Shown piece after piece: positions 42,775-50,454 of a stretch of DNA of 64,000 nucleotides (position 1 is the stretch's first letter; the number at the start of each line of letters is the position of its first letter). The notes below the pieces were generated by a model. The model saw nothing but the letters and a program-made list of their open reading frames with translations, was not told the DNA's origin and ran no database searches. Source of the DNA: Bradyrhizobium sp. AZCC 1693 (GTDB lineage: Bacteria; Pseudomonadota; Alphaproteobacteria; Rhizobiales; Xanthobacteraceae); contig NZ_JAZHSD010000001.1 in assembly GCF_036924745.1 (NCBI RefSeq), positions 1,798,001 to 1,862,000 of the forward strand. The letters are read 5' to 3'. The position numbers and the translations under genes were made by a program.

Positions 42775-44385
42775 ATGAACCTGTCGAAATATCTGAGAGC
42801 GGTATCGATCGTGGCGATCGGCGCGGCCGTTGCCTTCTTTTCCGAGGTTCCAGCGCAGGCTGCGCCGAAGAAAGGCGGAATCCTGAATTTCGTCGTGCCG
42901 GACGAGCCGCCGAGCTGGGACGGTCACCGCGAGACGACGTTCGCGCTGATCCATCCCTTTGCGCCGTTCTACAGCCTGCTCATCAAGGTCAATCCGGAAA
43001 ATCCCTCCTCACCGACGGACTTCGTGTGCGACCTGTGTACGGGGATGCCGACGCCGGCCGATGGCGGCAAGACCTACACATTCAAGATCAAGCAGGGCGT
43101 GAAATTCCACGACGGTACGCCTTTGACGGCGCACGACATCGTCGCGTCATTCAACAAGATCATCTTCCCGCCGGAAGGCACGACCAGCGCACGCGTCGCC
43201 TATTTCGTCATGGTCGAGAGCGTGAGCGCGCCGGACGACCACACGGTCGTGTTCAAGCTCAAGTATCCATCGGGCGCGTTTATCCCAGCGCTGGCGACGC
43301 CCTTCAACTTCATCTACTCGAAGGCAAAGCTCGCGGGAGACATTCGCTGGTACGAGAAGAATGTCATGGGCTCGGGACCCTTCAAGTTCGCCGGACGCGA
43401 GGCCGGCGCCTACGTGCGGGGCGAGCGCAACAAGGACTTCCACGTTGCCGGGCAGCCCTATCTCGACGGCTTCGAAGCGATCTTCTCCAACAAGCAGGCG
43501 GTGCAGGTGCAAGCGATCCGCGGCGACCGGGCCGCAATCCAATTCCGCGGCTTCCCGCCGAAGAGCACCGAGGACCTCGTCAACGCGCTCGGAAAGGACA
43601 TCACGGTTCAGGAGAGTGACTGGAACTGCGTGCTGCTGTTTACCCCCAACCACAAGAAGAAGCCGTTCGACGATGTCCGCGTTCGCCGCGCGCTGACGCT
43701 GGCGGTCGATCGCTGGGGCGGATCGCAGAGCCTTTCGCGCATCGCGATCGTCAGGGCGGTCGGTGGTGTCGCGTTCCCGGGTCATCCGCTGGCGGCGGCG
43801 AAGGCGGAGCTCGAGCAGCTTCCCGGCTACTGGCCCGACATCAACAAGTCGCGTGCCGAGGCCAAGCGGCTGTTGCAGGAGGCCGGAGTCCCGGGCCTGA
43901 AGTTCGAGTTGTCCAACCGCGCCGTCGACCAGCCCTATACGATCGTGGGCACGTGGCTGATCGACCAGTGGCGGCAGATCGGGGTGACGGTCGAGCAAAA
44001 GATGGAGCCGACCGGTCCATTCTACGCGCGGCTCAGGTCGGCTGATTTCGACGTGACGGTGGACTTCAACTGCCAGTCGGTCATCAACCCGCTGCTCGAC
44101 ATCGGCAAGTTCCTGTCGGAGGACATCGGCAACGAAAGCTACGGCGCATACGTCGATCGCGACCTCGACAAGATGTTCGAGGCGATGAACCGCACGTCCG
44201 ACGAGGCCGAGCAGCGCAAGCTGATGCGGCAGTTCGAGAAGCGTGTGCTCGATGAGCAGGGGCATTCGTTCGTCACGCTGTGGTGGAACCGGATCATCCC
44301 GCACCGCTCGTACGTGAAGGGCTGGAAGATCAGTCCGAGCCACTACCTCAATCAGGACCTCGCCAACGTATGGCTCGACAAGTAA
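42775..44385 (+). CDS. Periplasmic peptide/nickel-type solute-binding protein, family 5
   Basis: 536 residues, normal for DppA/OppA class. A GAGGAAAGGTC ribosome site precedes the ATG at 42775. A signal peptide ends VPAQA near residue 29, followed by the family 5 core: GGILNFVVPDEPPSWDGH, GVKFHDGTPLTAHDIVASF near residues 108-126, GSGPFKFAG near 200, RRALTLAVDR near 303. It binds peptides or other large solutes in the periplasm and feeds the DppBC-like channel. The gene order ATPase, ATPase, binding protein, permease, permease is unusual; most dpp operons start with the binding protein. Confidence 0.9.
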   Translation: MNLSKYLRAVSIVAIGAAVAFFSEVPAQAAPKKGGILNFVVPDEPPSWDGHRETTFALIHPFAPFYSLLIKVNPENPSSPTDFVCDLCTGMPTPADGGKTYTFKIKQGVKFHDGTPLTAHDIVASFNKIIFPPEGTTSARVAYFVMVESVSAPDDHTVVFKLKYPSGAFIPALATPFNFIYSKAKLAGDIRWYEKNVMGSGPFKFAGREAGAYVRGERNKDFHVAGQPYLDGFEAIFSNKQAVQVQAIRGDRAAIQFRGFPPKSTEDLVNALGKDITVQESDWNCVLLFTPNHKKKPFDDVRVRRALTLAVDRWGGSQSLSRIAIVRAVGGVAFPGHPLAAAKAELEQLPGYWPDINKSRAEAKRLLQEAGVPGLKFELSNRAVDQPYTIVGTWLIDQWRQIGVTVEQKMEPTGPFYARLRSADFDVTVDFNCQSVINPLLDIGKFLSEDIGNESYGAYVDRDLDKMFEAMNRTSDEAEQRKLMRQFEKRVLDEQGHSFVTLWWNRIIPHRSYVKGWKISPSHYLNQDLANVWLDK

Positions 44386-44395
44386 GCGCCCGACG

Positions 44396-44449
44396 GCGGT
44401 CGTTTCCGCGTCCCCTGCCATAGCAAGGCGGTGAACGGGAAACGGCCGC
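44396..44449 (+). promoter_or_regulatory. 12-bp stem-loop between the peptide-type binding protein and permease genes
   Basis: GCGGTCGTTTCC (44396-44407) can pair with GGAAACGGCCGC (44438-44449) with one G-T wobble, with a loop of 30 bases. It occupies most of the 95-base gap after the binding-protein gene. No T run follows, so an mRNA-stabilising or attenuating role is likelier than termination. Confidence 0.5.
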
Positions 44450-44480
44450 GGGGACGGGCAAGAGTGGTGCAGGAACGATC

Positions 44481-45452
44481 ATGTACCAGTACGTTCTGAA
44501 GCGACTCCTGTTGATGATCCCGACGCTGCTCGGCGCCGCGCTGCTTGTCTTCCTGCTGCTGCGGCTGGTGCCGGGCGACGTCTGTGTGCTGCGCATGACG
44601 GGCGGGGCTGGATACGTCGATCCCAAGGCGATTGCTCTCTGTCGCTCCGAGCTTGGTCTTGATCGTTCCCATGTCGTGCAGTTCCTGACCTTCATCTGGG
44701 ACTTCGTCCGGTTCGACTTCGGCAAGTCGATGTGGACCGGACGTCCGATCAGGGAAGAGGTCGGACTCCGCTTCGAGCTCTCGCTGCAGATCGCGATCAT
44801 GGCCACGATCACCGCCATCATGCTCGCGATCCCGCTCGGAACGATCTCCGCGGTCAAGCAGAACACCTGGATCGACTACATGGTGCGCGGCTTCAGCATC
44901 GCCGGGATCGCAATGCCTTCGTTCTGGCTCGGCATCCTGATCATCCTCGGCCTGCTGATCACCACGAAGTCGCTATTCGGAATCCCGTGGATGCCGCCGA
45001 TCAAGTATGTGCCGATCTGGGTCGACCCGTTGTACAACCTAAGCATGACCATCTTCCCGGCGCTGGCGACCGGCTACCGCTATTCCGCCGTTGCGACACG
45101 CATGACGCGTTCGGCGCTGCTCGAAGTGCTGCGCGAGGACTACGTCCGCACGGCGCGCGCCAAGGGGCTCGTCCATAAGCTCATCATCCGGCGGCATGCG
45201 CTCGGAAACGCGCTGCTGCCGGTGGTCACCATCATCGGCATCGAATTCGCATTCCTGATGGGCGGCCTGGTGGTCACCGAGCAGGTGTTCAATCTCAACG
45301 GGCTCGGCAAGCTGTTTGTCGCGTCCGTGAGCAATCACGATTACACGATGACACAAGCGCTGGTCATGCTGGTGGTGACGATCTTCGTCGTCACCAACTT
45401 CGTGGTGGACATCATCTACGCGTGGCTCGACCCGCGGATTCGGTACAAATGA
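44481..45452 (+). CDS. Dipeptide-type ABC transporter permease, DppB-like
   Basis: 323 residues with the DppB opening (MYQYVLKRLLLMIPTLLGAA) and the EAA loop EVLREDYVRTARAKGLV near residues 214-230, the ATPase contact. Other family signs: LVPGDVC, GKSMWTGRPI, and AFLMGGLVVTEQVFNLNGLG near residue 256. It is a polytopic inner-membrane channel half with DppC-like 45475-46377, which follows after 22 bases. Confidence 0.9.
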   Translation: MYQYVLKRLLLMIPTLLGAALLVFLLLRLVPGDVCVLRMTGGAGYVDPKAIALCRSELGLDRSHVVQFLTFIWDFVRFDFGKSMWTGRPIREEVGLRFELSLQIAIMATITAIMLAIPLGTISAVKQNTWIDYMVRGFSIAGIAMPSFWLGILIILGLLITTKSLFGIPWMPPIKYVPIWVDPLYNLSMTIFPALATGYRYSAVATRMTRSALLEVLREDYVRTARAKGLVHKLIIRRHALGNALLPVVTIIGIEFAFLMGGLVVTEQVFNLNGLGKLFVASVSNHDYTMTQALVMLVVTIFVVTNFVVDIIYAWLDPRIRYK

Positions 45453-45474
45453 CGGTTGGAATCGGAGGTTTTGC

Positions 45475-46377
45475 ATGACTGTCGCGACCGACCTCGGGAC
45501 GAGAGCCGAACTGACGGAAGAGCGGAAGCCGCGGAGCAGGCTTTCGGCCATTGGCCGGTTCGCACGCCGCAACCCGCTGGGCGCCGCCGGCGCCGCAGTC
45601 ATCATCGTCATGGTGGTGGTTGCCGCGTTTGCCGACTTCATCGCCCCGTACAACCCGGTCGCCAACGCCTTCGACCGCATGCACGAACCGCCGAGCCTCG
45701 AGAACTGGCTCGGCACGGATCAATACGGACGCGACGTGTTCTCGCGCATCGTCTATGGATCGCGCACGGCCCTGCTGGTCGGCTTTGCGTCGTCGTTCGT
45801 CGGCGCCACCCTCGGCCTCGTGCTCGGCGTGGCGAGCGCCTATTTCGGCGGCAAGATCGATTTGATCTTCCAGCGTATCCTCGATGTATTCATGGCGTTC
45901 CCGCTGATCATCCTGGCACTCTCCGTGATCGCAATCTTCGGAACGGGGGCGGAGAACGTGATCATCGCAATCACTATACCGTTCATACCGCGCTGCGCCC
46001 GCGTCGTGCGTTCGAGTGCGCTGGCGATCCGCGAACTCCCCTACATCGACGCCGCCCGCGCCAATGGCTTTAGCCATGCCCGCATCATTCTGCGGCATAT
46101 GGTTCCGAACGTCATGGCGCCGTTTCTCATCATGATCACCGCCTTCGTCGGTCAGGCGATCCTGCTCGAGGCATCGCTTTCCTATCTCGGTCTCGGAGTG
46201 CAGGAGCCAACGCCGGCATGGGGCCTGATGCTTCAGGGCGGCGCCGAGGAATACGCCGAGAGCGCTCCCTGGATAGCGATCTTTCCGGGCATTGCCATCA
46301 GTCTCGCGGTGTTCGGTTTCAGCCTGTTCGGCGATGCGGTACGCGACGAGTTCGATCCCAGGCTACGATCCCAGTAA
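45475..46377 (+). CDS. Dipeptide-type ABC transporter permease, DppC-like
   Basis: 300 residues with a GGAGG ribosome site at 45464-45468. The N-terminal cytoplasmic tail of about 30 residues is followed by the first membrane segment and then NWLGTDQYGRDVFSRI near residues 75-90. The EAA loop is ELPYIDAARANGFSHARI, and the ending [17 protein letters not shown] then FDPRL is conserved. A decayed homologue of this C-terminus lies at 31763-31975. Last gene of the operon begun at 40563. Confidence 0.9.
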   Translation: MTVATDLGTRAELTEERKPRSRLSAIGRFARRNPLGAAGAAVIIVMVVVAAFADFIAPYNPVANAFDRMHEPPSLENWLGTDQYGRDVFSRIVYGSRTALLVGFASSFVGATLGLVLGVASAYFGGKIDLIFQRILDVFMAFPLIILALSVIAIFGTGAENVIIAITIPFIPRCARVVRSSALAIRELPYIDAARANGFSHARIILRHMVPNVMAPFLIMITAFVGQAILLEASLSYLGLGVQEPTPAWGLMLQGGAEEYAESAPWIAIFPGIAISLAVFGFSLFGDAVRDEFDPRLRSQ

Positions 46378-46973
46378 GCAGCAGGCGACACGCCTCGGGC
46401 ACGGATCGCTTTTTTGTAGCGTTGCTGCAGGGTTACAAGCTGCAGGGATACGCGATTGTCCGCCTTCGTGACGGACAGCCCGGCGACAGGGCGGTTTTTG
46501 GTGAATTTCGCGGCCCAGCGCCGCGACAAGTTCTGATTTAAGGTTGTAATTTTAGCGTTTCGGAGACCCTGGTAGTCGGTCGCAACGACGGCAAAACCCA
46601 GTTCCAGCCCAGTTGTTGATATACGCGGCGTCGCGGGGCCGATGCCTGCTTCAGGACGGAGCACACCTGTCGGAAACGCCGAGTGTGCCATGTGCCCATG
46701 CAACGAGCGGCCAAGAATGACAAAGCGGGGCTCCAAATCTTGTCCAGAATGGGCGTCACCCGGTGACGACCAGAGATTGTCAGAGCCAAGCTGCGCTTTG
46801 GTTCGATTGTGTTGGGCATTGCGCAACGTCTCCGGTAGCGATGCCGATACGATCCAATGCTTCGCAGGTTGCTACCGCCGGACTTTCGGCCGCCGGAGGC
46901 TGGTGCTATGCTGCCAGCGTTCGCTTGACACTCATAGCTTCCTTCACCCCCGTGATGATCTGGGAGGCAGCGC
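46378..46973. other. 596-base gap before acetyl-CoA synthetase; mostly unrecognised
   Basis: It should contain the terminator of the dipeptide operon and the promoter of acs. A minus-strand frame at 46557-46619 reads LELGFAVVATDYQGL, which resembles a short piece of a secretory lipase (alpha/beta hydrolase) and may be a remnant. No other feature was recognised. Confidence 0.35.
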
Positions 46974-49004
46974 ATGTCACAGCAGGGAACCCCAGAAGCG
47001 TCTGAAGCCGAGATCGCGGTCCACTGGCAGGAAGAGGTCAACGTCAGCCCGCCAGAGAAGTTCGTTGTTCAAGCCAACCTGACCGACGAGAAGGTCCTTG
47101 AACGATTCGGTCTCGACAACTTCCCGGACTGCTTCAAGGAATACGCCGATCTTCTCGACTGGTACAGGACCTGGGACGTTACGCTCGACGTGAGCAATCC
47201 GCCGTTCTGGAGATGGTTCGTCGGCGGCAGAATAAACGCCAGTTACAACTGCGTCGATCGCCATCTCGCCAAGTACAAGAACAAGACGGCGATCCACTTC
47301 GTTCCCGAACCGGAGCAGGAGGCTATCCAGCACGTCACTTACCAGGAACTCTTCGTGCGCGTGAACCAGGTTGCCGCGCTGTTGCGAGAGTTCTGCGGCT
47401 TGAAGAAAGGCGACCGGGTGACGCTGCACATGCCGATGGTGCCCGAGCTTCCGATCACGATGCTCGCGTGCGCCAGGCTCGGCGTCATTCACTCGCAGGT
47501 CTTCAGTGGCTTCAGTGGCAAGGCCACGGCGGACCGCATCGTCGATTCCGAAAGCCATGTGCTGATCACGATGGACGCCTATTACCGCGGCGGCCAGCTG
47601 CTCGATCACAAAGAGAAGGCGGACGTTGCCGTCAACGAGGCGGAAAAAGAGGGCGCTAAAGTCGAGAAGGTGCTCGTATGGCAGAGGTACCCCGGCCGGT
47701 ATTCGAGTTCAACGCCATTGGTTGTGGGCCGGGACTTCGTCATGAATGAGGTGTTGTCCGGTTTTCGGCGCCACTGGATCGACCCGGTGGAGATGCTGGC
47801 CGAGGAGCCGCTGTTCCTGATGTACACGAGCGGCACTACCGGACGGCCGAAGGGCTGTCAGCACAGTACCGGTGGATACCTGTCCTACGTCGCCGGGACG
47901 TCGAAATATATCCAGGACATCCACCCGGAGGATGTCTATTGGTGCATGGCCGACATCGGCTGGGTTACGGGTCACTCCTATATCGTCTACGGGCCGTTAG
48001 CGTTGGCCGCTTCCTCAGTGGTGTATGAGGGGCTTCCCACCCATCCGGACGCCGGACGGCCGTGGCGTATCGCCGAAGAGCTTGCCGTCAATATCTTTCA
48101 CACCTCGCCGACTGCGATACGGGCGCTTAGGCGTGCCGGGCCTGACGAGCCGCGAAAATACAATCAACGCTTCAAGCATATGACTACGGTGGGCGAGCCG
48201 ATCGAGCCGGCGGTGTGGAGGTGGTACTACGACGTCGTAGGCAAGGGCGAGGCGGTCATTGTCGACACCTGGTGGCAAACCGAGAACGGCGGTTTCCTGT
48301 GCAGCACGGTCCCGGCACTCCACCCGATGAAGCCGGGAAGCGCCGGGCCGGGCGTGCCCGGCATTCATCCGATCATCTATGACGAGGTCGGCAACGAGAT
48401 TCCTCCGCGCTCCGGCCGCGCTGGGAACATCTGTATCCAAAACCCCTGGCCGGGTTCATTTCAGACGATCTGGAGAGATCCCGATCGCTTCGTCCAACAG
48501 TACTACGCGCGCTACTGCAAGGACCGAACGAGTCGTGACTGGCGCGATTGGCCCTACATGGCCGGCGACGGCGCTCTGCAGGCGGCGGATGGCTATTATC
48601 GCATCCTGGGCCGAATCGACGACGTCATCAACGTGGCCGGGCATAGGCTCGGGACCAAGGAGATCGAGTCCGCCAGTCTGCTTGTTGAGGAGATCGCCGA
48701 GGCGGCAGTGGTTCCCGCTCGAGATGAGATCAAGGGCAAGGTCCCAGACCTCTACGTATCGCTGAAGCCCGGGCTCGCCCCAAGCGAGGACATCCGCAAA
48801 CGAGTGGAAGACTCCGTGATCCGCGAGATAGGGCCGATTGCCCGCCCGCGCCGTGTCGTGATCGTCCCCGACATGCCAAAGACCCGTTCCGGGAAGATCA
48901 TGCGCCGCGTCCTCGGAGCGATTTCGAACAACGAGGATGCCGGCGACATCTCGACATTGGCCAATCCTGAAATCGTCGATGAGATTCGGAAGATCAAGGC
49001 CTAG
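46974..49004 (+). CDS. acs: Acetyl-CoA synthetase (AMP-forming)
   Basis: 676 residues, slightly longer than typical Acs (about 650), with GGGAGG upstream of the ATG. It makes acetyl-AMP and then acetyl-CoA from acetate in the cytoplasm. Motifs: YTSGTTGRPKGCQHSTGGYL near residues 283-302, DTWWQTENGG with the conserved Trp that limits the acyl pocket, and the C-terminal KTRSGKIMRR with the catalytic, acetylation-controlled lysine near residue 643. It lies upstream of a symporter-type sensor kinase system, the arrangement known for acetate-switch control. Propionyl-CoA synthetase is less likely because of the WWQTENGG pocket. Confidence 0.92.
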   Translation: MSQQGTPEASEAEIAVHWQEEVNVSPPEKFVVQANLTDEKVLERFGLDNFPDCFKEYADLLDWYRTWDVTLDVSNPPFWRWFVGGRINASYNCVDRHLAKYKNKTAIHFVPEPEQEAIQHVTYQELFVRVNQVAALLREFCGLKKGDRVTLHMPMVPELPITMLACARLGVIHSQVFSGFSGKATADRIVDSESHVLITMDAYYRGGQLLDHKEKADVAVNEAEKEGAKVEKVLVWQRYPGRYSSSTPLVVGRDFVMNEVLSGFRRHWIDPVEMLAEEPLFLMYTSGTTGRPKGCQHSTGGYLSYVAGTSKYIQDIHPEDVYWCMADIGWVTGHSYIVYGPLALAASSVVYEGLPTHPDAGRPWRIAEELAVNIFHTSPTAIRALRRAGPDEPRKYNQRFKHMTTVGEPIEPAVWRWYYDVVGKGEAVIVDTWWQTENGGFLCSTVPALHPMKPGSAGPGVPGIHPIIYDEVGNEIPPRSGRAGNICIQNPWPGSFQTIWRDPDRFVQQYYARYCKDRTSRDWRDWPYMAGDGALQAADGYYRILGRIDDVINVAGHRLGTKEIESASLLVEEIAEAAVVPARDEIKGKVPDLYVSLKPGLAPSEDIRKRVEDSVIREIGPIARPRRVVIVPDMPKTRSGKIMRRVLGAISNNEDAGDISTLANPEIVDEIRKIKA

Positions 49005-49094
49005 GTCGAGGTCGTCGAATGTTGTCCTGAGAAAGGAATCATACGGAGCACAGGGAAGCGATCAATTATCCTGGAAAGCTGGAGGACCGACGAA

Positions 49095-49337
49095 ATGGTC
49101 GAACGCATCCGATCATTGCTGGCGAGGTTCTCGGAGAATGAAGAGACCGTGCGCCAGCTAGTGGCGACAGACCCAGGCTTCGACGCGCTTTGTGACGCGT
49201 ATCGCGAGGTCATCGAGCGCCTCGATGGTCTCGAAGGACTCGATGGTCTCGAAGCGGAAGTTGAGCGGCTCGAGGAGCGGAGAGCTAGGCTGGAAGAAGA
49301 TCTGCTGATGCACATCGAGGGATATCAGCCACAATAG
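49095..49337 (+). CDS. Small coiled-coil protein of the DUF465/YdcH type
   Basis: 80 residues, almost all charged helix with heptad spacing (LEAEVERLEERRARLEED), matching DUF465/YdcH-type short helical proteins. It contains an internal near-repeat, DGLEGLDGLE. The likely ATG at 49095 has GGAGGACCG upstream. It follows acs by 90 bases. Function of the family is unknown; association with the acetate module is only positional. Confidence 0.6.
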   Translation: MVERIRSLLARFSENEETVRQLVATDPGFDALCDAYREVIERLDGLEGLDGLEAEVERLEERRARLEEDLLMHIEGYQPQ

Positions 49338-49721
49338 CGCAAGTTCTGCGAGACGCGGAGCGGAACGGCGTGGTCGTCTTTCCGCTTCGGAGCGAGCATG
49401 GCTGCAGTTCCGCACGTCTGGCGAGTCGGACTCCAGAAGCCACTCGGCCAATGATATCTCGAAAGAGATCGCAGCGTTGAGCGAGCGTTGCGCCGCCCGC
49501 CAGCCCATGCGGCTGCCTCGCACGCACTGCACCGCAGCATTCCTGCCGGATGCCCAGGTTCGGAAAAGGGTGGAAGGACAAACAGGGGCGGAGGATGTAA
49601 GGTCAGTCCGCGCGACCTTGGATGCCAGCAGTCTGACTTGCTGCGCGAATCGGCGGGTCGCTGTGTCATCGGGCGGGCTCGGCTGAGGTTTGGGAGGGCG
49701 AGAGCGAAAACGGAGGAACCG
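49338..49721. other. 384-base region without a recognised gene
   Basis: Frames here lack ribosome sites and give low-complexity, Arg/Ala-rich products. No remnant or repeat was recognised. The ribosome site for the small gene at 49722 lies at its right end. Confidence 0.35.
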
Positions 49722-49856
49722 ATGAAAAAGGATATCTGGCAAGAAAACAAAGAGCGCTACTTCGAGTGGAACCCCATCGAAAGTCTCGGTGCCAAGTTCA
49801 CATGGGCTGCGATCGGGGCAGCCGTGGCTGTCGTCGCCATGTACCTGCTGCGCTAG
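49722..49856 (+). CDS. Small single-span membrane protein, 44 residues
   Basis: 44 residues with a strong ribosome site (CGGAGGAACCG). A charged, aromatic N-terminus (KDIWQENKERYFEWNPIE) is followed by one hydrophobic stretch, WAAIGAAVAVVAMYLL, near residues 28-43, so it is probably a bitopic inner-membrane peptide with a cytoplasmic N-terminus. No family is recognised. It lies between acs and the response regulator on the same strand. Confidence 0.5.
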   Translation: MKKDIWQENKERYFEWNPIESLGAKFTWAAIGAAVAVVAMYLLR

Positions 49857-49901
49857 AGCCGCGACGGGATCGACTTGCGATCGCGCTCGAGGTTTTTGAT
49901 T

Positions 49902-49973
49902 GAGCATGATCTTTTCGGAAAACCGGTACCCACCCCCGACCACGTCGAGGGCAAGCTCTTCCGGATCATGCTC
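49902..49973. repeat. Palindromic intergenic repeat, GAGCATGATC type
   Basis: GAGCATGATC (49902-49911) and GATCATGCTC (49964-49973) are perfect 10-base inverted repeats, with CTTTTCGGAAAACCGGTACCC inside near the left arm. From memory this matches a frequent intergenic palindrome of Bradyrhizobium-type genomes. It lies between the 44-residue gene and the response regulator, so it may influence the shared transcript. Confidence 0.65.
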
Positions 49974-50059
49974 TAGCTAGGTGGCGCGGAGTTTGGCGGA
50001 GCGCACTTTCGCTTGCCGCGCTCTCGCGTGGTCGAGCAAGGCGACCCCTGGAGGATGCA

Positions 50060-50434
50060 ATGCCGCAAAGCGTGCTCGTGGTCGATGACGAGGCCAACAT
50101 CCTGCTGTCCCTCGAATTCCTGATGAAGAAGGCCGGCTACGAAGTTCGCCTCGCCCGCGACGGCGAAGAGGCGCTCGCGGAGATAGGCAAGGCGCGGCCA
50201 GATCTCGTGCTCCTCGATGTCATGATGCCGAAGCGCAACGGTTTCGACGTGTGCGAGGCCATCCGGGCCAATCCAGAGTGGCGACCGGTGCGTGTCATCC
50301 TGCTGACGGCCAAGGGCCGCGACATCGAACGCGAAAAGGGCTTGGCGCTGGGCGCCGACGACTACATCACTAAACCGTTCTCGACGCGCGAGGTCGTTGA
50401 ACGGGTCACCGCTTGGATCGGGCCGGCCAAGTAA
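50060..50434 (+). CDS. CheY-like single-domain response regulator
   Basis: 124 residues with only a receiver domain. Acidic pocket VVDDE near residues 7-11, phosphoacceptor Asp53 in [13 protein letters not shown], and a C-terminal KPFSTREV block with the conserved lysine. No DNA-binding output domain is present, so it must act through partners. The GGAGG site is 6 bases before the ATG. It is followed by the pseudo-kinase/exonuclease gene after 20 bases. In the Vibrio/Pseudomonas CrbS/CrbR system the regulator carries a DNA-binding domain, so this one is different and probably a phospho-relay element. Confidence 0.85.
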   Translation: MPQSVLVVDDEANILLSLEFLMKKAGYEVRLARDGEEALAEIGKARPDLVLLDVMMPKRNGFDVCEAIRANPEWRPVRVILLTAKGRDIEREKGLALGADDYITKPFSTREVVERVTAWIGPAK

Positions 50435-50454
50435 CCGGGCAACAAGGGCGTGCG

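Noticed and set aside
42775..44385. Calling the peptide-type operon a nickel (nik) transporter
   Set aside because: Family 5 binding proteins for nickel and peptides are alike in the visible motifs, but there is no nickel-enzyme or NikR-like gene near, so only a dipeptide/oligopeptide-type name is justified.
44396..44449. Reading the stem-loop as an intrinsic terminator of the peptide operon
   Set aside because: No T run follows and the permease genes that complete the transporter lie directly downstream.
46378..46973. A tRNA or small RNA gene in the gap before acs
   Set aside because: No cloverleaf or known RNA pattern could be drawn; only a weak hydrolase-like remnant was seen.
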